Source of the DNA: Liquorilactobacillus uvarum DSM 19971
GTDB lineage: Bacteria; Bacillota; Bacilli; Lactobacillales; Lactobacillaceae
Assembly (NCBI RefSeq): GCF_001434935.1
Contig: NZ_AZEG01000005.1
Location: 1-64,000 of the forward strand
DNA length: 64,000 nt
Direction: 5' to 3'
Shown here: in pieces, positions 8,394-16,263 of the stretch
How positions within the stretch are numbered: position 1 is the stretch's first letter
How the letters are laid out: every line of letters starts with the position of its first letter
Made by a program: the position numbers and the translations under genes
The notes under the pieces: model-generated
The model's input: only the letters and a program-made list of their open reading frames with translations
Database searches by the model: none
Told to the model about the DNA's origin: nothing

Positions 8394-9890
8394 ATGAATG
8401 TACTTTATAGGAGCACCCGCGACAAAAATGGGCAAACGGTCACCGCATCTCAAGCAATTTTGCAGGGGCTCAGTCCAGACGGCGGTCTATATGTTCCTGT
8501 CTCCATTCCAAAATTTGAATTACCATTATCCAATTTAGAAAAACTATCTTATCGCGAGTTAGCATATCACATCTTACAAGCTTTCTACAGCGATTTCAGC
8601 GAGCAAGAACTTAAAAACTGTATCAACAAAGCTTATGGTCTTAATTTTACATCTCCTAAGATCGCTCCCATTACCTACCATGCAGGTAATCCCTATCTTG
8701 AATTATTTCATGGCCCAACGATCGCATTTAAAGATATCGCCTTGCAGTTACTGCCACATTTGATGACAACTGCTGCTCGTAAGAACAGCTTGAAAGAAGA
8801 TATCGTGATTTTAACTGCAACTTCAGGTGATACCGGTAAAGCAGCTATGGCTGGTTTTGCAGATGTTCCCGGTACTAAGATAATCGTCTTCTATCCGAAA
8901 GATGGGGTCAGCCCTGTTCAAGAAAAACAAATGTTGACTCAAAAAGGGAACAATACTTTTGTTGTAGGTGTGGAAGGCAACTTTGACGATGCACAAACAA
9001 ATGTGAAGCAAATATTCAATGATCCCAAACTTAACAAAGAACTAAATCAAAACGGATTCCGTTTTTCATCCGCCAATTCAATCAATATTGGCCGTCTCTT
9101 CCCACAAGTTGTCTACTATTTCTATGCTTATGGTCAACTACTCAGTTCTGGCAAAATAAAAAGCGGTGAGGCTATCAATTTCAGCGTTCCAACTGGTAAT
9201 TTTGGAAATATTCTAGCTGGATATTTTGCTAAGAAGATGGGCTTACCAATTAATAAGTTGATCTGTGCCTCGAATCGTAATAATGTTCTGACAGACTTTT
9301 TCAACGAAGGTGTCTACGATAAAAACCGACCTTTTTACGTAACTTCTTCTCCTTCGATGGACATTCTGGTTTCCAGCAATTTAGAAAGGCTACTGTTTTA
9401 TATCAGCAATGAAGATCCAATCAAAACAAAGTCTCTAATGGATAAGCTTACTAGCAAAGGTATTTACAAAATCGATGATTCTATGCGGGCTAAGCTGGCA
9501 GACTTTTACGCAGCATATGCCACTGAAGAACAAACCGGACAAGAAATTGCCAGGATCTTTGCCGATGATCAAATTGCAATTGACCCGCATACAGCTGTCG
9601 CTTCTTATGTCGCTGAAAACTATAAAAAGCATACAGCTGACTCGCATTCAACCGTTGTTATCTCAACTGCAAGTCCTTACAAGTTCCCACAATTCGTGCT
9701 CACTGCACTTCATACTGATTACAGTTCAGATTCACCCTTTACCATGATTGATGCACTTCATTCGAAGACTGGTATCCAGCTCCCGCAGACAATCAAAGAA
9801 CTCGCAACACTCCCGCTCAATCATCACCGCGAAGTTGCACCCGCTCTAATGAAAACAACCGTCACAGAGATATTAGGTATCAATAATTAA
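8394..9890 (+). CDS. thrC: Threonine synthase
   Basis: PLP enzyme converting O-phosphohomoserine to threonine. 498 residues, the long class with an N-terminal extension (YRSTRDKNGQTVTASQAI, then GLSPDGGLYVP). The PLP lysine is K113 in FHGPTIAFKDIALQ, TATSGDTGKAAMAG binds the PLP phosphate, and NIGRLFPQVVYYF and SVPTGNFGNILAGY are conserved in this family. It is transcribed away from hom-thrB, so all three enzymes from aspartate semialdehyde to threonine are here, while aspartokinase and asd are not. A strong bidirectional terminator follows 20 bases after the stop. Confidence 0.96.
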   Translation: MNVLYRSTRDKNGQTVTASQAILQGLSPDGGLYVPVSIPKFELPLSNLEKLSYRELAYHILQAFYSDFSEQELKNCINKAYGLNFTSPKIAPITYHAGNPYLELFHGPTIAFKDIALQLLPHLMTTAARKNSLKEDIVILTATSGDTGKAAMAGFADVPGTKIIVFYPKDGVSPVQEKQMLTQKGNNTFVVGVEGNFDDAQTNVKQIFNDPKLNKELNQNGFRFSSANSINIGRLFPQVVYYFYAYGQLLSSGKIKSGEAINFSVPTGNFGNILAGYFAKKMGLPINKLICASNRNNVLTDFFNEGVYDKNRPFYVTSSPSMDILVSSNLERLLFYISNEDPIKTKSLMDKLTSKGIYKIDDSMRAKLADFYAAYATEEQTGQEIARIFADDQIAIDPHTAVASYVAENYKKHTADSHSTVVISTASPYKFPQFVLTALHTDYSSDSPFTMIDALHSKTGIQLPQTIKELATLPLNHHREVAPALMKTTVTEILGINN

Positions 9891-9911
9891 ACTAGCTGCA
9901 ATTTTAAAAAT

Positions 9912-9946
9912 AAAAAGCCCTGAAAAATTCATTTTCAGGGCTTTTT
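9912..9946. terminator. Bidirectional terminator, thrC / GT-C gene
   Basis: Perfect 15-base arms (9912-9926 and 9932-9946) around a 5-base loop, with an A-run on one side and T-run on the other. It serves convergent transcripts from thrC and from the membrane-protein gene ending at 9969. Confidence 0.9.
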
Positions 9947-9968
9947 TCTAAATACTTATATAAATTTT

Positions 9969-11483
9969 TCATTTCAAAGTAGTCGTTATTTTTTTTATTC
10001 TTCCTTTAGCGTCATCAAAAACTAATACAGCTAATATCAAGTACATCGGCAAAAATTGAATCAGGTACCTGCTGCGCCCCCCCTCAAAGATAAGCAGGAA
10101 CAAAAATCCGCCTAGAATACCTAAACGCAGCATCTGTACGTACTTCGTCCTATGATCATAGCCAAATATTATTATAAGCAACAACATTGACCAACTCAGC
10201 TGCGCAAACCAATAGAAATCTCCTAAGCGTTTTCCTGTCGGATACAAGAAAGACTGTAAAAATCCTTTACTCCCTCTTTCAACTGGAGCAGTTATAAACC
10301 CGCCCTCAACATTCCAACCAAAAGAACCATCTGAAGTGTTATTGTAATTTTTAAAAAGAAGAAACTTAATGAATCCCAACGGTCCCATTTGCTTTAAGCG
10401 CTCATTCATAACTTTTTTTGAATACTTCTTTCTCGCTTCTGGTTTCTTAAGTGCAAGAGTTCTCATAACATCTTCCTGATTGTATCCCCCTTTTCCAATC
10501 ATACCCATACTGATAAAGTGAATTGGAGGTAGTGCCATCCCCTTCTGGACATGGACGAAATTCTGTTTTTCTATGTAATTATTAAATGACCTAACACTTA
10601 TCCCAGCAAAAAAAAGAACACAAAAAGTTGGTAAAAGCATTTTCATTAACATTTGTTTGGACAAAAACTTGTTTTTGTCCAAGGTACATACATACAAACC
10701 ATAAACTATTACAATCGCAATAATCGGTATAACAGAAGATGGCTTCATCAAATACGTCCCAGCTATACTCCCTCCCAAAAGAATGGAAGCACTGATTCTT
10801 ACTATCTCGTTCTTAAGATAAACCATACACGAAAAAGCAAACAAACAAGCCGAAACAAAGGGCAGTACCAACGTATCAGAATACGGAACTATTATCATCG
10901 GAAAAAGAAATAAAAAGACACAGTGAATATAAACAGCAAGGCTAACTTTTTTCTTATTTATTACTCTCACAGTCAAAAGATTCAACAAAACTGATATATC
11001 AGTGCAAAGTAGCGAGAGGTATGCAGCATTTAGCCAAGTCAGTTTCATATTAAAAAAACTTAGCAAAAATTTTTGAAAAAAAAGTAAAAATAGATTATTT
11101 GGATAAGTACTTAGATAAGATGTACTTAGATGAGGATTTTTCAAAAAATTATGGATAAATCCTGCATCAAAACCAATTCTTGTATGCGTTTGATTTAAAA
11201 TTAACAGTTGCCAAAAAATAACCAGCAACAATAATATTGGCGCAGTTATGTAGGCATATCTAACAAAAACTGACCTGAAAACCATTTTAACAGAGGGTAT
11301 TTTTAAATACACAACGATTAAAAAGATTAATAAGAGTATCAAACCAACAGCCATTGCTGAAATATTTCCGATAAAGAAATGATCATTTCGAATTGCCCCA
11401 ATTAAAACAATACCCAGCCAAACAGTAAAAACCGAAAGCAACAGCTTATTAAATATAAAAAAAAATTTTTTTCTAGTTATCAT
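9969..11483 (-). CDS. Polytopic membrane protein, probable GT-C glycosyltransferase
   Basis: About 504 residues with ten or more hydrophobic helices and, after the second or third, a large extracytoplasmic segment containing RIGFDAGFIHNFL and STYPNNLFLLF, the kind of loop seen in GT39/PMT-like GT-C enzymes that use polyprenyl-phosphate sugars. I place the start at the ATG at 11483, not the in-frame ATG at 11498, because GGAG overlaps the upstream ATG and lies 9 bases before the inner one. It stands alone between thrC and the Lrp regulator on the opposite strand. A surface-polymer glycosylation role is inferred from topology and neighbourhood; I cannot name a close characterised homologue. Confidence 0.6.
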   Translation of the reverse strand: MITRKKFFFIFNKLLLSVFTVWLGIVLIGAIRNDHFFIGNISAMAVGLILLLIFLIVVYLKIPSVKMVFRSVFVRYAYITAPILLLLVIFWQLLILNQTHTRIGFDAGFIHNFLKNPHLSTSYLSTYPNNLFLLFFQKFLLSFFNMKLTWLNAAYLSLLCTDISVLLNLLTVRVINKKKVSLAVYIHCVFLFLFPMIIVPYSDTLVLPFVSACLFAFSCMVYLKNEIVRISASILLGGSIAGTYLMKPSSVIPIIAIVIVYGLYVCTLDKNKFLSKQMLMKMLLPTFCVLFFAGISVRSFNNYIEKQNFVHVQKGMALPPIHFISMGMIGKGGYNQEDVMRTLALKKPEARKKYSKKVMNERLKQMGPLGFIKFLLFKNYNNTSDGSFGWNVEGGFITAPVERGSKGFLQSFLYPTGKRLGDFYWFAQLSWSMLLLIIIFGYDHRTKYVQMLRLGILGGFLFLLIFEGGRSRYLIQFLPMYLILAVLVFDDAKGRIKKITTTLK

Positions 11484-11498
11484 ATCTCTGTACTCCAT

Positions 11499-11805
11499 TT
11501 TTTAGTTTTTACTGGTGTCTGCTTCAAAAAATCAAAAAACAATTTTAACTAGCAGGAAATTATAAATGATAAGCGTATTCCCGCAAAGTTGCTTACTCTC
11601 TACCTTTGACCATTGCATTGCTTCTTAGATCAATACAATAGACTTTACAAGACAGTTTTTAGTACAATATTGTCTTTTGTGACTCAAACACCACATCTGG
11701 ATTATAACATACAGCTTAATCAAAACTTAAATATCAATTGTAAAACTCATTTTTTTCATGATATTATGAAAATCCGGTCATAAAGGTTTTCATATTCTGC
11801 AGAAT
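11499..11805. other. Gene-free divergent region between GT-C gene and lrp
   Basis: AT-rich, no open frame with a ribosome site. It holds AAGACA-N16-TGTCTT (11649-11676) enclosing a perfect ACAATATTGT palindrome, and a second inverted repeat at 11766-11793 listed separately. These could be operators for the adjacent regulator, but nothing shows this directly. Confidence 0.4.
11766..11793. promoter_or_regulatory. Inverted repeat upstream of lrp promoter, possible autoregulatory operator
   Basis: ATGAAAATCC, 9-base spacer, GGTTTTCAT: arms pair with a single bulge. It lies 13 bases upstream of the -35 of the regulator's candidate promoter, where an Lrp-type octamer often binds its own gene. The ATGAAAA/TTTTCAT half-sites recur in a palindrome downstream of this gene at 12472-12496. 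Confidence 0.35.
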
Positions 11806-11834
11806 TTTACCTAGCTGACTATCTATGTTATATT
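11806..11834 (+). promoter_or_regulatory. Candidate promoter of the Lrp/AsnC regulator
   Basis: TTTACC, 17-base spacer, TATATT, about 33 bases before the start codon. The -10 has one mismatch; the -35 is weaker. Confidence 0.45.
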
Positions 11835-11867
11835 ATATTACATAAAGACATGCTTGGAGGAATTAGA

Positions 11868-12320
11868 ATGGATGAGATTGATTTAAAAATTGTTTCGACT
11901 TTACAAAAAGACGCGCGTATATCACTAAAAAAACTCGCAGATATCTGTTTTATTTCTGCACCAGCTGTTTCAACCCGCTTAACGCATTTACGAGAACGTG
12001 GGATAATAACTGATTACCATACTGCTATTAACTACAAAGTACTTGGTTTTCCAATAAAAGCGTATGTCAGCTTGCATTTGTCTCCTAAGGACAAAGATGC
12101 TTTTTATCCCTACATAAAATCCGTTGGGAATGTCGTTTCCTGTGATTGTGTTACTGGAAGTTACTCGCAGATCGTTGTTTGCTACTTCAAAAGCACAAAA
12201 TCTCTCGATAACTTTATCAATGATATTCAACGTTTTGGAGAAACCAAGACACAAATCGTCTTCTCAACCAGTGTCCATCAACGTCCATTAGAACTGAATC
12301 CAGGAAAAAATTATTTTTAA
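11868..12320 (+). CDS. Lrp/AsnC-family transcriptional regulator
   Basis: 150 residues from the ATG at 11868, chosen because GGAGG lies 7 bases upstream; a longer reading from 11850 has no ribosome site. The N-terminal winged helix-turn-helix begins DEIDLKIVSTLQKDARISL and contains the recognition segment ISAPAVSTRLTHLRERGII. The C-terminal RAM/ACT-like domain (about 65-140) would bind an amino acid and form octamers, with VTGSYSQIVVCYF typical. It lies between two divergently or convergently oriented membrane-glycosyltransferase genes. Lrp proteins usually respond to branched-chain or other amino acids, but the targets here are unknown. Confidence 0.9.
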   Translation: MDEIDLKIVSTLQKDARISLKKLADICFISAPAVSTRLTHLRERGIITDYHTAINYKVLGFPIKAYVSLHLSPKDKDAFYPYIKSVGNVVSCDCVTGSYSQIVVCYFKSTKSLDNFINDIQRFGETKTQIVFSTSVHQRPLELNPGKNYF

Positions 12321-12392
12321 AATCGCTACCAATTGATCTAATCAATTAAAGATTCTAGAATATGAAAAATCTCTTTTAAAACCTAGTATATT

Positions 12393-12430
12393 AAAAAAAC
12401 ACCATCAACTTATATTAACGGTGTTTTTTT
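12393..12430. terminator. Bidirectional terminator between lrp and the PTPS-related gene
   Basis: Arms 12393-12403 and 12420-12430 (A7-CACC / GGTG-T7) pair perfectly around a 16-base loop, with poly-A and poly-T flanks that allow function on either strand. Confidence 0.75.
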
Positions 12431-12443
12431 ATATATATAAATT

Positions 12444-12496
12444 CTAGGATAGTTTAAAATCCTAGCTCATTATTTTCATAGTTATACTATGAAAAT
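12444..12496. repeat. Two adjacent perfect palindromes in a convergent gap
   Basis: First: CTAGGAT (12444-12450) and ATCCTAG (12459-12465), loop 8. Second: ATTTTCATAG (12472-12481) and CTATGAAAAT (12487-12496), spacer ttata. The first could be part of a terminator for the gene ending at 12548. The second has no U-run and looks more like a protein site; it shares half-sites with the repeat upstream of lrp. Confidence 0.5.
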
Positions 12497-12547
12497 TCGA
12501 TTATTGACATTATATGTTAAGCTTAAAAAACAGTCGGTACGCATTCC

Positions 12548-14266
12548 TCACTTGCGTTTCTTAGATATTTTTACAAAAGATATATACACAATCAGTGCAA
12601 GCCACCCCATCAATGATAGCACTTCAAGGCATATAAATCGCTTGGCTTTTAGTATCCTTATTTTTATTCTATTCGTCCCTTTTTTTAGCGCAATTTGAAT
12701 TGTCCCCCGCTGACTTTTCGAATACTCTGCTATCTTGCCATTAACACTTACTTTATATTTTCTGCCGTAGTAAAGGACTGGTAAGTCATAGCCTGTGCTG
12801 CTCTTACTTGCTTTAAAGCTAAAAACAGCCATATCATTCTTATAAGACAAGAACTTCATTGTTCCAATTTGTTGATTGCCTAAAAGTACTTCTTTTTTGT
12901 TAATTGAATCTCTGTAATTTACGCTCTCCATGGGCCAATAATCAACATAGATAAATGCCGTAGTAACATGTGACATCATTTTATAGCTTGAACCATTGAA
13001 GATATGTGAACCCGGCCAAGCAGAATCGTAGTTGGTAGCAGTTGCCGTTTGCGTATTCTGTTCAGCACTCTTCTGCCATTTATGCAGCGGATAAATTCCC
13101 AATATAACTATACCTGCTACCAATCCCATAAAAACTAACTTTTCCGTTCTACGATATGTAATCGTATTCAGTAGCTTTTCCAAAACATCCGCACCAGTAA
13201 ATGTAAGTAAGACAGAGAATAATGTCAGAAATCTCCATGGAAACTGAATTGTTTCTAAAGGGGTCTTAGCCAGTAAAGTCCAAGGTATTATATTAGTGCT
13301 TAAGACTAGAAAGACAAGGGAGAAAAAGGAAGCACTTTTTGAAACAGAAGATATTTTTTTCCAAAACAAAGGGACTAAAATCAATATAATTATTGTTTCT
13401 ACTCCAATATAGGACGAAATTTCATTACCTAAAGCACTTGTCAGTAATGTTTTTACAGGCAAGGCACTGACCGATAACGTTGTTTGTCCAGCAGGTAGAT
13501 AAAGATTCCCGTTGTGAACATATGTAAATAATTGATAAAACTCTACTGAACTTAATAATAGAGTAAGAATGCCAGCCCCAATCAATCTAACCAATCTCTT
13601 AGTAATACAATCTGTCCGAAATAAAAAGGCACATATAATCATAATGGCAATAAAGCCAACTACCAGCAAAAGCGACAGTACATGAGAGTATATGATCAGT
13701 GTCAACCCAATTGTCAGCAAATACCAATATTTTTGATTTCCAAACAATATCAAATACGCACCGACAAGAGCCAATGGAATAAAGCTCATCGCAATCCATT
13801 CCCCCATCGCAAAACGGCGAAAAATATTTATCAAACGATAATGGGAAAAAGAATACAGGACAGCAAATATAAAAGCTTGCCGCATACCAATTTTCATTTT
13901 TAAACATGAATAATATGCAACAGCAAGGGTTATATAAGAATAGAAAACAATTCCCAGGTAGTAGGCTGTGACTGGATTTGAAAAAAGCATTTTAAATACT
14001 GCAAAGGGAAGCAACGTAAAATTTGGATAACATTGCTGCACCGCATTGCCAGTGTTGTTAAAAGTTGAAAAACTGAACAGATCGGCAAGACTGTTGTTGT
14101 TTTTTAATGCATTAGCAAGCTCATCTATGCGATTAATGTGAAAGACTAAGTCGCCTCCCCCATATATTTTTTTGCTGAACAAGAAAAATGATACCATCAT
14201 GAATGACAATAAAATAAATACTAGATTAATTACTAAAGTCTTTACTGCTTTTTTTTCAACTATCAT
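12548..14266 (-). CDS. PTPS_related/YfhO-like polytopic membrane protein, paralogue 3
   Basis: 572 residues with a dozen or more helices, an early extracytoplasmic loop containing GGDLVFHINRIDEL, a conserved RFAMGEWIAMSFIPLALVG, YSHVLSL in a later loop, and a soluble-looking C-terminal region with YYGRKYKVSVNGK and KRGT-like QRGTIQIALKKGTN before a last helix. This matches the PF10131 'PTPS_related' membrane family, likely GT-C glycosyltransferases despite the misleading name; it has nothing to do with pterin synthesis. It is the last of three tandem paralogues. No good ribosome site lies directly before the ATG, so the start is uncertain. Function in surface glycosylation is inferred. Confidence 0.6.
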   Translation of the reverse strand: MIVEKKAVKTLVINLVFILLSFMMVSFFLFSKKIYGGGDLVFHINRIDELANALKNNNSLADLFSFSTFNNTGNAVQQCYPNFTLLPFAVFKMLFSNPVTAYYLGIVFYSYITLAVAYYSCLKMKIGMRQAFIFAVLYSFSHYRLINIFRRFAMGEWIAMSFIPLALVGAYLILFGNQKYWYLLTIGLTLIIYSHVLSLLLVVGFIAIMIICAFLFRTDCITKRLVRLIGAGILTLLLSSVEFYQLFTYVHNGNLYLPAGQTTLSVSALPVKTLLTSALGNEISSYIGVETIIILILVPLFWKKISSVSKSASFFSLVFLVLSTNIIPWTLLAKTPLETIQFPWRFLTLFSVLLTFTGADVLEKLLNTITYRRTEKLVFMGLVAGIVILGIYPLHKWQKSAEQNTQTATATNYDSAWPGSHIFNGSSYKMMSHVTTAFIYVDYWPMESVNYRDSINKKEVLLGNQQIGTMKFLSYKNDMAVFSFKASKSSTGYDLPVLYYGRKYKVSVNGKIAEYSKSQRGTIQIALKKGTNRIKIRILKAKRFICLEVLSLMGWLALIVYISFVKISKKRK

Positions 14267-14340
14267 AAATTATTATTTCTATATAAATAACGTGGTTATT
14301 CTCATTTTATTTATAATTATATAGATTTCCTTTCGTAAAA

Positions 14341-16011
14341 TTATTCATTATTATCAGAGATCTTTTTTTCAATTTTCGGTCTAAAAAATCGCCTCAGTAA
14401 CATCAAAACACCCCCAAATGTTGCCAAAAGTGAAATAGCCATAGTGATATAGCTGCTTGCAGGTGCCTCGCTTGAAAGTGAAAAATCATTTGTACCTTTA
14501 AGAAGCTTAAGTTTGATATTTTTTTTACCTAAACTTAATATTTTTTTACCGTTCAACACAGCTCTGTATCTTACACCAGTATAACGTGCAATGGGCAGAC
14601 TATAGTTGCCATTTTTACTTACCGTCAACCTAAGCTGTAATTTATTATAACTTTGCTTTTTGACCTCCATTTTAATTCCGGCACTTTGTACCAGCGCCGA
14701 TAGCCTCTCTTTTTTATTATTAAGAGGCGCATAATCATTGCCCAAAAAGCTACTATATGTACTGCTCTTTAATTGTTCAGCATTAACCCACACTTTGAAA
14801 CCATCATTTGTTTTTTCACCATGGTAAGAATGAACAGCACAAATTCCAGTAATCATCACTAAAAATGTGATCGCAAAAGATATATCCTTCGTTTTTATTT
14901 TTTGCTCTTCAAAATAGCACACAACCGCCATTGTTAGAAAAAGCGCTGTAAAACTCAGAAAGCGGCCCAAAAACTGAATTGATACGAAAGTTATCTGATT
15001 TGCAACTAACTGCCAAGGAAACCAGCTAAATGTACTGATAAAAGAAATAAACGCTGCAACTGTCCATATTCTCCATGATCCCTCTCTACTTGTAAATAGT
15101 AATCCTGTAAAAATAATTAACACTAAGACAGGTAAAAATCCAATATTAAAACTATTTGCATCTTCCACGATGGAATTATTCAGCAAGGCCTGCAAAAGGA
15201 CATTCGGTTTAATGGTCACCCACGGCCCACTGGGGTTATTAAGAAGATTACGTGATGATAACCAATATATATTAACTAATGAATAAAAACCTGAAAGCAC
15301 ACTTAATCCACCAGCTTTCAGGTATGCTAAAAACTCGGTTCTATCCAACTTTCTTTGAAAGATACGAACTGTTTCGACACTAAAGATCAAACCTGCTGCC
15401 ATAATTAGAGAAAGAACATGTGTGTTTGCTATTGCGCCCATTCCTAGTCCGAGATAGAGCCAGCCATTCGGATCCTTATTCCATATCTTTAAACATCCAA
15501 GTAAAACAACGGGTAACAGCATGTATGCAATTGCTTCACCCAAAGCAATTCGTGAGTACATAAGAGTCAGATGATATGCATTGAATTGATACAGAGAAAT
15601 CCCCAGAACTTGTATCCAAATATTTCGGGTAACATATCTAGTCAGCCAATAGACACAGAACATAGTTAAAAAATTCAGAATAAAAAACCCTGTACCTAAA
15701 GCATACATATAATTGTGTATAAAGAACTTTGGAATAATAAAAATTAGCCCCGTTAACCATGGATACATCCCATTAACTGCCAGTCCATGCTGACTGAGAC
15801 CAATTAAATTCACAAGTGGAGGCAACCTAAAATGCAATAATGCCATGTAGACGTCTTCAAAACGTGCTAAATGGAATTGACCATCATAATTTAATTTGAA
15901 TTTTCCACCTGTAAATGCTGGAACAGTTGATACTATTGAAACAATTGCAATAAAAGAGAAAGGTATCAGTCTTTGTAGTTCTTTTCTAAAGTTTTTATTT
16001 ATCATTATCAC
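14341..16011 (-). CDS. PTPS_related/YfhO-like polytopic membrane protein, paralogue 2
   Basis: 556 residues, same architecture as its neighbours: NYDGQFHLARFEDVYMALL in the first outer loop, RIALGEAIAYMLLPVVLLG, NTHVLSLIMAAG, and a C-terminal beta-rich segment with RYTGVRYRAVLNGKKI before a final helix. The FHxxR and GE motifs shared by all three copies are the best catalytic candidates. The start is a GTG 5 bases after AGAGG, with an ATG two codons later as an alternative. A candidate promoter (16063-16090) precedes it, so it may not depend wholly on the upstream paralogue. Likely transfers a sugar from a polyprenyl-phosphate donor outside the membrane; substrate unknown. Confidence 0.6.
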   Translation of the reverse strand: MIMINKNFRKELQRLIPFSFIAIVSIVSTVPAFTGGKFKLNYDGQFHLARFEDVYMALLHFRLPPLVNLIGLSQHGLAVNGMYPWLTGLIFIIPKFFIHNYMYALGTGFFILNFLTMFCVYWLTRYVTRNIWIQVLGISLYQFNAYHLTLMYSRIALGEAIAYMLLPVVLLGCLKIWNKDPNGWLYLGLGMGAIANTHVLSLIMAAGLIFSVETVRIFQRKLDRTEFLAYLKAGGLSVLSGFYSLVNIYWLSSRNLLNNPSGPWVTIKPNVLLQALLNNSIVEDANSFNIGFLPVLVLIIFTGLLFTSREGSWRIWTVAAFISFISTFSWFPWQLVANQITFVSIQFLGRFLSFTALFLTMAVVCYFEEQKIKTKDISFAITFLVMITGICAVHSYHGEKTNDGFKVWVNAEQLKSSTYSSFLGNDYAPLNNKKERLSALVQSAGIKMEVKKQSYNKLQLRLTVSKNGNYSLPIARYTGVRYRAVLNGKKILSLGKKNIKLKLLKGTNDFSLSSEAPASSYITMAISLLATFGGVLMLLRRFFRPKIEKKISDNNE

Positions 16012-16062
16012 GAAAACCTCTTTTTAAAAAACAAACATACTATTATTTTTCAGCCGTTTGTT

Positions 16063-16090
16063 CTTATATGTATGAATACTAACTTAACAA
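16063..16090 (-). promoter_or_regulatory. Candidate promoter before paralogue 2
   Basis: Minus strand: TTGTTA, 16-base spacer, TATAAG. It lies in the 252-base gap between the first and second PTPS_related genes; I see nothing else in that gap. Confidence 0.3.
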
Positions 16091-16263
16091 AAAAATGACA
16101 TTAAAACTAGATTGTTACCGTTATTAGGATAAAATTTTAAGAAATCATGCTTAAATCCATAACAAGCCTTTTCTTTCCTCACAATATCCCATCCAATTTA
16201 TTTTAGAAATGTTCCTTCCTGAATAATGGACTATATTTATAACTCAATGCTGCAATTAGTAGT

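Noticed and set aside
14281-14335. Short ATG frame with GAAAGGA upstream before paralogue 3
   Set aside because: Eight codons only, no terminator or regulatory codons; not enough to call a leader.
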